Assembly (NCBI RefSeq): GCF_024139115.2
Contig: NC_085140.1
Coordinates: 298,063,293 to 298,127,292, forward strand
Direction: 5' to 3'
Origin: Armigeres subalbatus
Taxonomy: Eukaryota > Arthropoda > Insecta > Diptera > Culicidae
Length of the DNA: 64,000 nt
Position numbers and translations under genes: made by a program. The notes under the pieces were generated by a model. It searched no databases and was not told the origin of the DNA. It worked only from the letters and a program-made list of their open reading frames with translations. The number at the start of each line of letters is the position of its first letter. The first letter of the stretch is position 1. This document shows positions 61,604-64,000 of this stretch, in pieces.

Positions 61604-62822
61604 TAGGTGATCTCCACACAAGAATCTTGGGCATCCCGAAATACTGCGAAATTTATTTACCCCAGAAGTACTGCAACTTTTCGTGGGACGGAGAAAGATA
61701 AACCTTGTAAAAGTGTCAATAATTCCAAGTACTTGGGTATTCTGCCTTTTACTGTTAGGAAAGGGACCGCAATATTCGGCATGAACCACCCAAAACGGAA
61801 TTGGCTGCTTCGAATGAGGGCGAAATTTCATCAAGTCCTCGTTTATTAGCTGCGCACTCGATGCAACATTTAACGTGCTGTCTGATGAAAGCATTCATGT
61901 TTTCGAACCAGAAATCTTGACTCACCAACTCAGAAGTTTTTTCAATACCGGGGTGTCCCATATCGTCGTGCATTGACTTGACAACGTGAAAACGAACCTT
62001 CACCGGTACTACGAATTTCAAGCCACTAGGAGTCAAACGGAATATACGTCCGTTGACCTCCTTGTAGTTCTTCAATATATCCTTCTCTGCAAATAGCATT
62101 TCCTCTAACATTTTCCTTACCTTGCAGATCTTCCCGTCTTGTAATTAAAGTGCGGCTACCCAGTCAAAGCTATCAACAGTTATTGCCATCACTTTTTGGT
62201 TTTTTTCCGTTCGTCTAAGTTACGGCTGAGGCTGTCAACATGATTCATCTGACGACCGGATCGGAACTTGAGATCAAACGAGAATTCCTGAATAGTTAAC
62301 CACCAACGAGCTATTCGATGATTTAGTTCCTTCTTGGCACGTGTCAGGGCCAAAGACTGGCAGTCCGTGAAAATAGTAAAGTGCTTATTGAGCAAGTAAT
62401 AGCTAAACTTTTTCAAACTTTCGACAACTCGCAAGTACTTCAAGTTCGTAGCTATGATATCGTGATTCTGGATCAGTCGTGGCTCTGCTGAAGTACATCA
62501 CTGGTTGTGCCTCACGCTCATCGTTGAGCTGAAAGAGGATTCCTGCTAGTCCGAAACTACTTGCATCGCAATGAACTTCATGTTCTAGAGAGGGATTGTA
62601 TAACGCCAAAACGGGACGAGTCAAAGCGAATTTGAGAGCCTGAAATGCTTTTGGTTCCGCCTTGCCTCAAACAAATGGAACTTTCCCAGTGAATCTGGTT
62701 AGTGGCGCTGCAATCATCCCATATAGTTTTGAGCAAAGCGACGAAAATATCCGATAAGACCCAAGAACTGCCTCGCACTTCGCGCGTCATAAGGAACAGG
62801 GAACTTCTCTACAGCTTCCGAT
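61604..62822 (-). pseudogene. Gypsy-type pol fragment: RNase H and integrase (minus strand)
   Basis: In minus-strand order: LALYNPSLEHEVHCDASSFG (RNase H Asp), YFSRATTDPESRYHSYELEV, HFTIFTDCQSLALTRAKKE, GRQMNHVDSLSRN, then integrase zinc finger HDDMGHPGIEKTSELVSQDF...CCIECAANKRG, and WVVHAEYCGPFPNSKR with the first integrase Asp position altered (HAEYCGP where HiD..GP is usual). Several frameshifts; the RT palm and the rest of integrase are absent. Unrelated in detail to the gypsy element at 45-55 kb. Confidence 0.82.
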
Positions 62823-63163
62823 ATTGACATTCATATGCGTATGAATGTAAACAATTTTTTTTCAACAAGTCAAAGCATACTTCGACTCCTAAATTTGAAA
62901 ATTATACTGCCGCGATTCGCATAAGAGTCCCATGTCGATTTTTGACGATTTTGATTTTCTTCTAGAAATAAGCTTAAAATGAACTCATCTTTAAGGAAAA
63001 CTGATAAATTAATAGGCTTTGTTCTAGAAATTTGAAAATCAAAACCCACTTGTGTTGTCCCATCTTGCTATTTATTCGCATAACAGTCACATTCCAGATT
63101 TTGATACACTCTCGCACAAAACATCAATGTAATTATGGTCCATTTAATTGTTCCATAGCAATG
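62823..63163. other. Unrecognised non-coding stretch
   Basis: AT-rich, no coding region, repeat or transposon end recognised. Confidence 0.45.
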
Positions 63164-63165
63164 TA

Positions 63166-63432
63166 CAGTAGACGTTCGATAACTGCAAGTCATTTAACTG
63201 CAATGCTTTTTAACTGCAATTCGATAGTTGCAACAGTTTTGCAATTATCGGACCGCTAAACTTCAAACTGATGTCAGATTAAATGACAGCTGCATTGCGC
63301 TGCACATTTAGATGCACTTTTATTGCATCTGACGTCGATTGACAACCGTTTGACGTCTAGAATGCGTTGCAGTTATCGAACGGCATTCGTTAACTGAAAA
63401 GTAAACATTTTGCAGTTATCGAACGGCTACTC
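63166..63432. mobile_element. 267-bp TA MITE (GTTCGATAACTGCAA ends)
   Basis: Left end CAGTAGACGTTCGATAACTG, right end inverse of GAGTAGCCGTTCGATAACTG, flanked by TA (63164-63165 and 63433-63434). The motif TTCGATAACTGCA recurs inside in both orientations. Non-coding. Confidence 0.78.
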
Positions 63433-63434
63433 TA

Positions 63435-64000
63435 CGGCATTTTATCATTTTGCTGTCCACTTTAAATTTTATGAGAGAATTAAAACTTACAGTAATCACA
63501 TCCATCTTGCAAAGGCGCTGTGGTCCTCAGGCGCTCAGGCGCAGTGGTCCCACTTCTAAAATGTTACAGAAAATCCCAGGAGCCACTGATTTTAACAGGA
63601 AAACTAAACTAGTCGAGTCCCGGCCTTTTTCAGCCACGTCTTGCACGGCAGTCGGCTCGATAACGAATGCCTAATTCTTTCAAGAGTAGTAGTAGACTGA
63701 GCGAGGACTTCGTACTCAGAATACAGAACTCAACTAGCCAGCGTAGGGATGTACAATTTAACTCTTTTTGCCTTGAGTTACATTACTAGTTATTTAACAT
63801 GTCTCCTATATATACATAAAAAAATGTTATCCTCGAGAAGTTTCACTCTGGCTCAACTTGGAATATCTGAATCGTTATTCATTCTCCTGCATGCGATCAG
63901 AAGTAATGACTAAAATACTATTTTTGACGTAAACTACGTCTAAGGGGAAGCCTCAGATACAGGGTGCAAAATGAAAATTTCCAAATTGAGGACCGTCACG
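63435..64000. other. Right edge, nothing recognised
   Basis: No supported gene, RNA or repeat in the last ~565 bp. Confidence 0.45.

Overview
The window is eukaryotic and looks like an Aedes-type mosquito genome. It has short-intron insect genes, tRNA-derived SINEs of the kind common in Aedes, and dense nested retrotransposons (RTE-like, BEL/Pao, Ty1/copia, Ty3/gypsy) and small DNA transposons. Species is an inference; no database search was possible. Only two ordinary cellular genes can be supported: RPB1, the largest subunit of RNA polymerase II (minus strand, three coding exons, 32522-38492), and a SAM-domain protein resembling vertebrate C19orf47 (plus strand, four exons, 57872-59616). 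They lie head to head. About 1.5 kb of ordinary intergenic DNA between them has grown to about 19.4 kb through insertions whose ends and target duplications can be read.

Layout. 1-18046: a broken RTE-like LINE interrupted by a BEL/Pao element (1041-17275, 5-bp target duplication GTGGC). The BEL pol gene is itself interrupted by an element with 180-189 bp LTR-like direct repeats (3924-12889, duplication TACCC). Its interior is mostly two tandem-repeat arrays (133-bp and 64-bp units), the second split by a TA-duplicating DNA element (9307-10683). 18183-23016: an inverted-repeat element split by a 4.2-kb element with ends CCCAAGTAAC and duplication AT. 23440-28053: a decayed Ty1/copia element carrying three small insertions. 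28055-29212: a non-LTR ORF1 fragment and a tRNA-like SINE. 29368-31356: a non-coding DNA element with GGCTGGTAGC-type ends. 31362-38492: 3' flank and RPB1.

38493-57871, the divergent intergenic region: element 39312-42913 (ends CACGCTTA, TA), element 42932-44366 (CCCAGGTAACC, AT), and element 44383-57196 (CACTGT, TA). The last holds a nearly complete Ty3/gypsy element on the minus strand (45062-54821, ATAT duplication, 1.3-kb LTRs) and a further CACGCTTA element (55601-57137) that contains a tRNA-Ile-like SINE. 57872-59616: the SAM-domain gene. 59960-63432: fragments of an RTE-like LINE, a CCCAAGTAACC-type end, a gypsy-type element and a small TA element. The rest shows nothing I recognise.

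The two cellular genes have no evident shared pathway. RPB1 makes mRNA; the neighbour's role is unknown. The main interest lies in the order of nested insertions, the structure of LTRs and satellite arrays, a canonical -1 frameshift signal in the gypsy element, and the coordinated change of reiterated subterminal motifs between related DNA elements.
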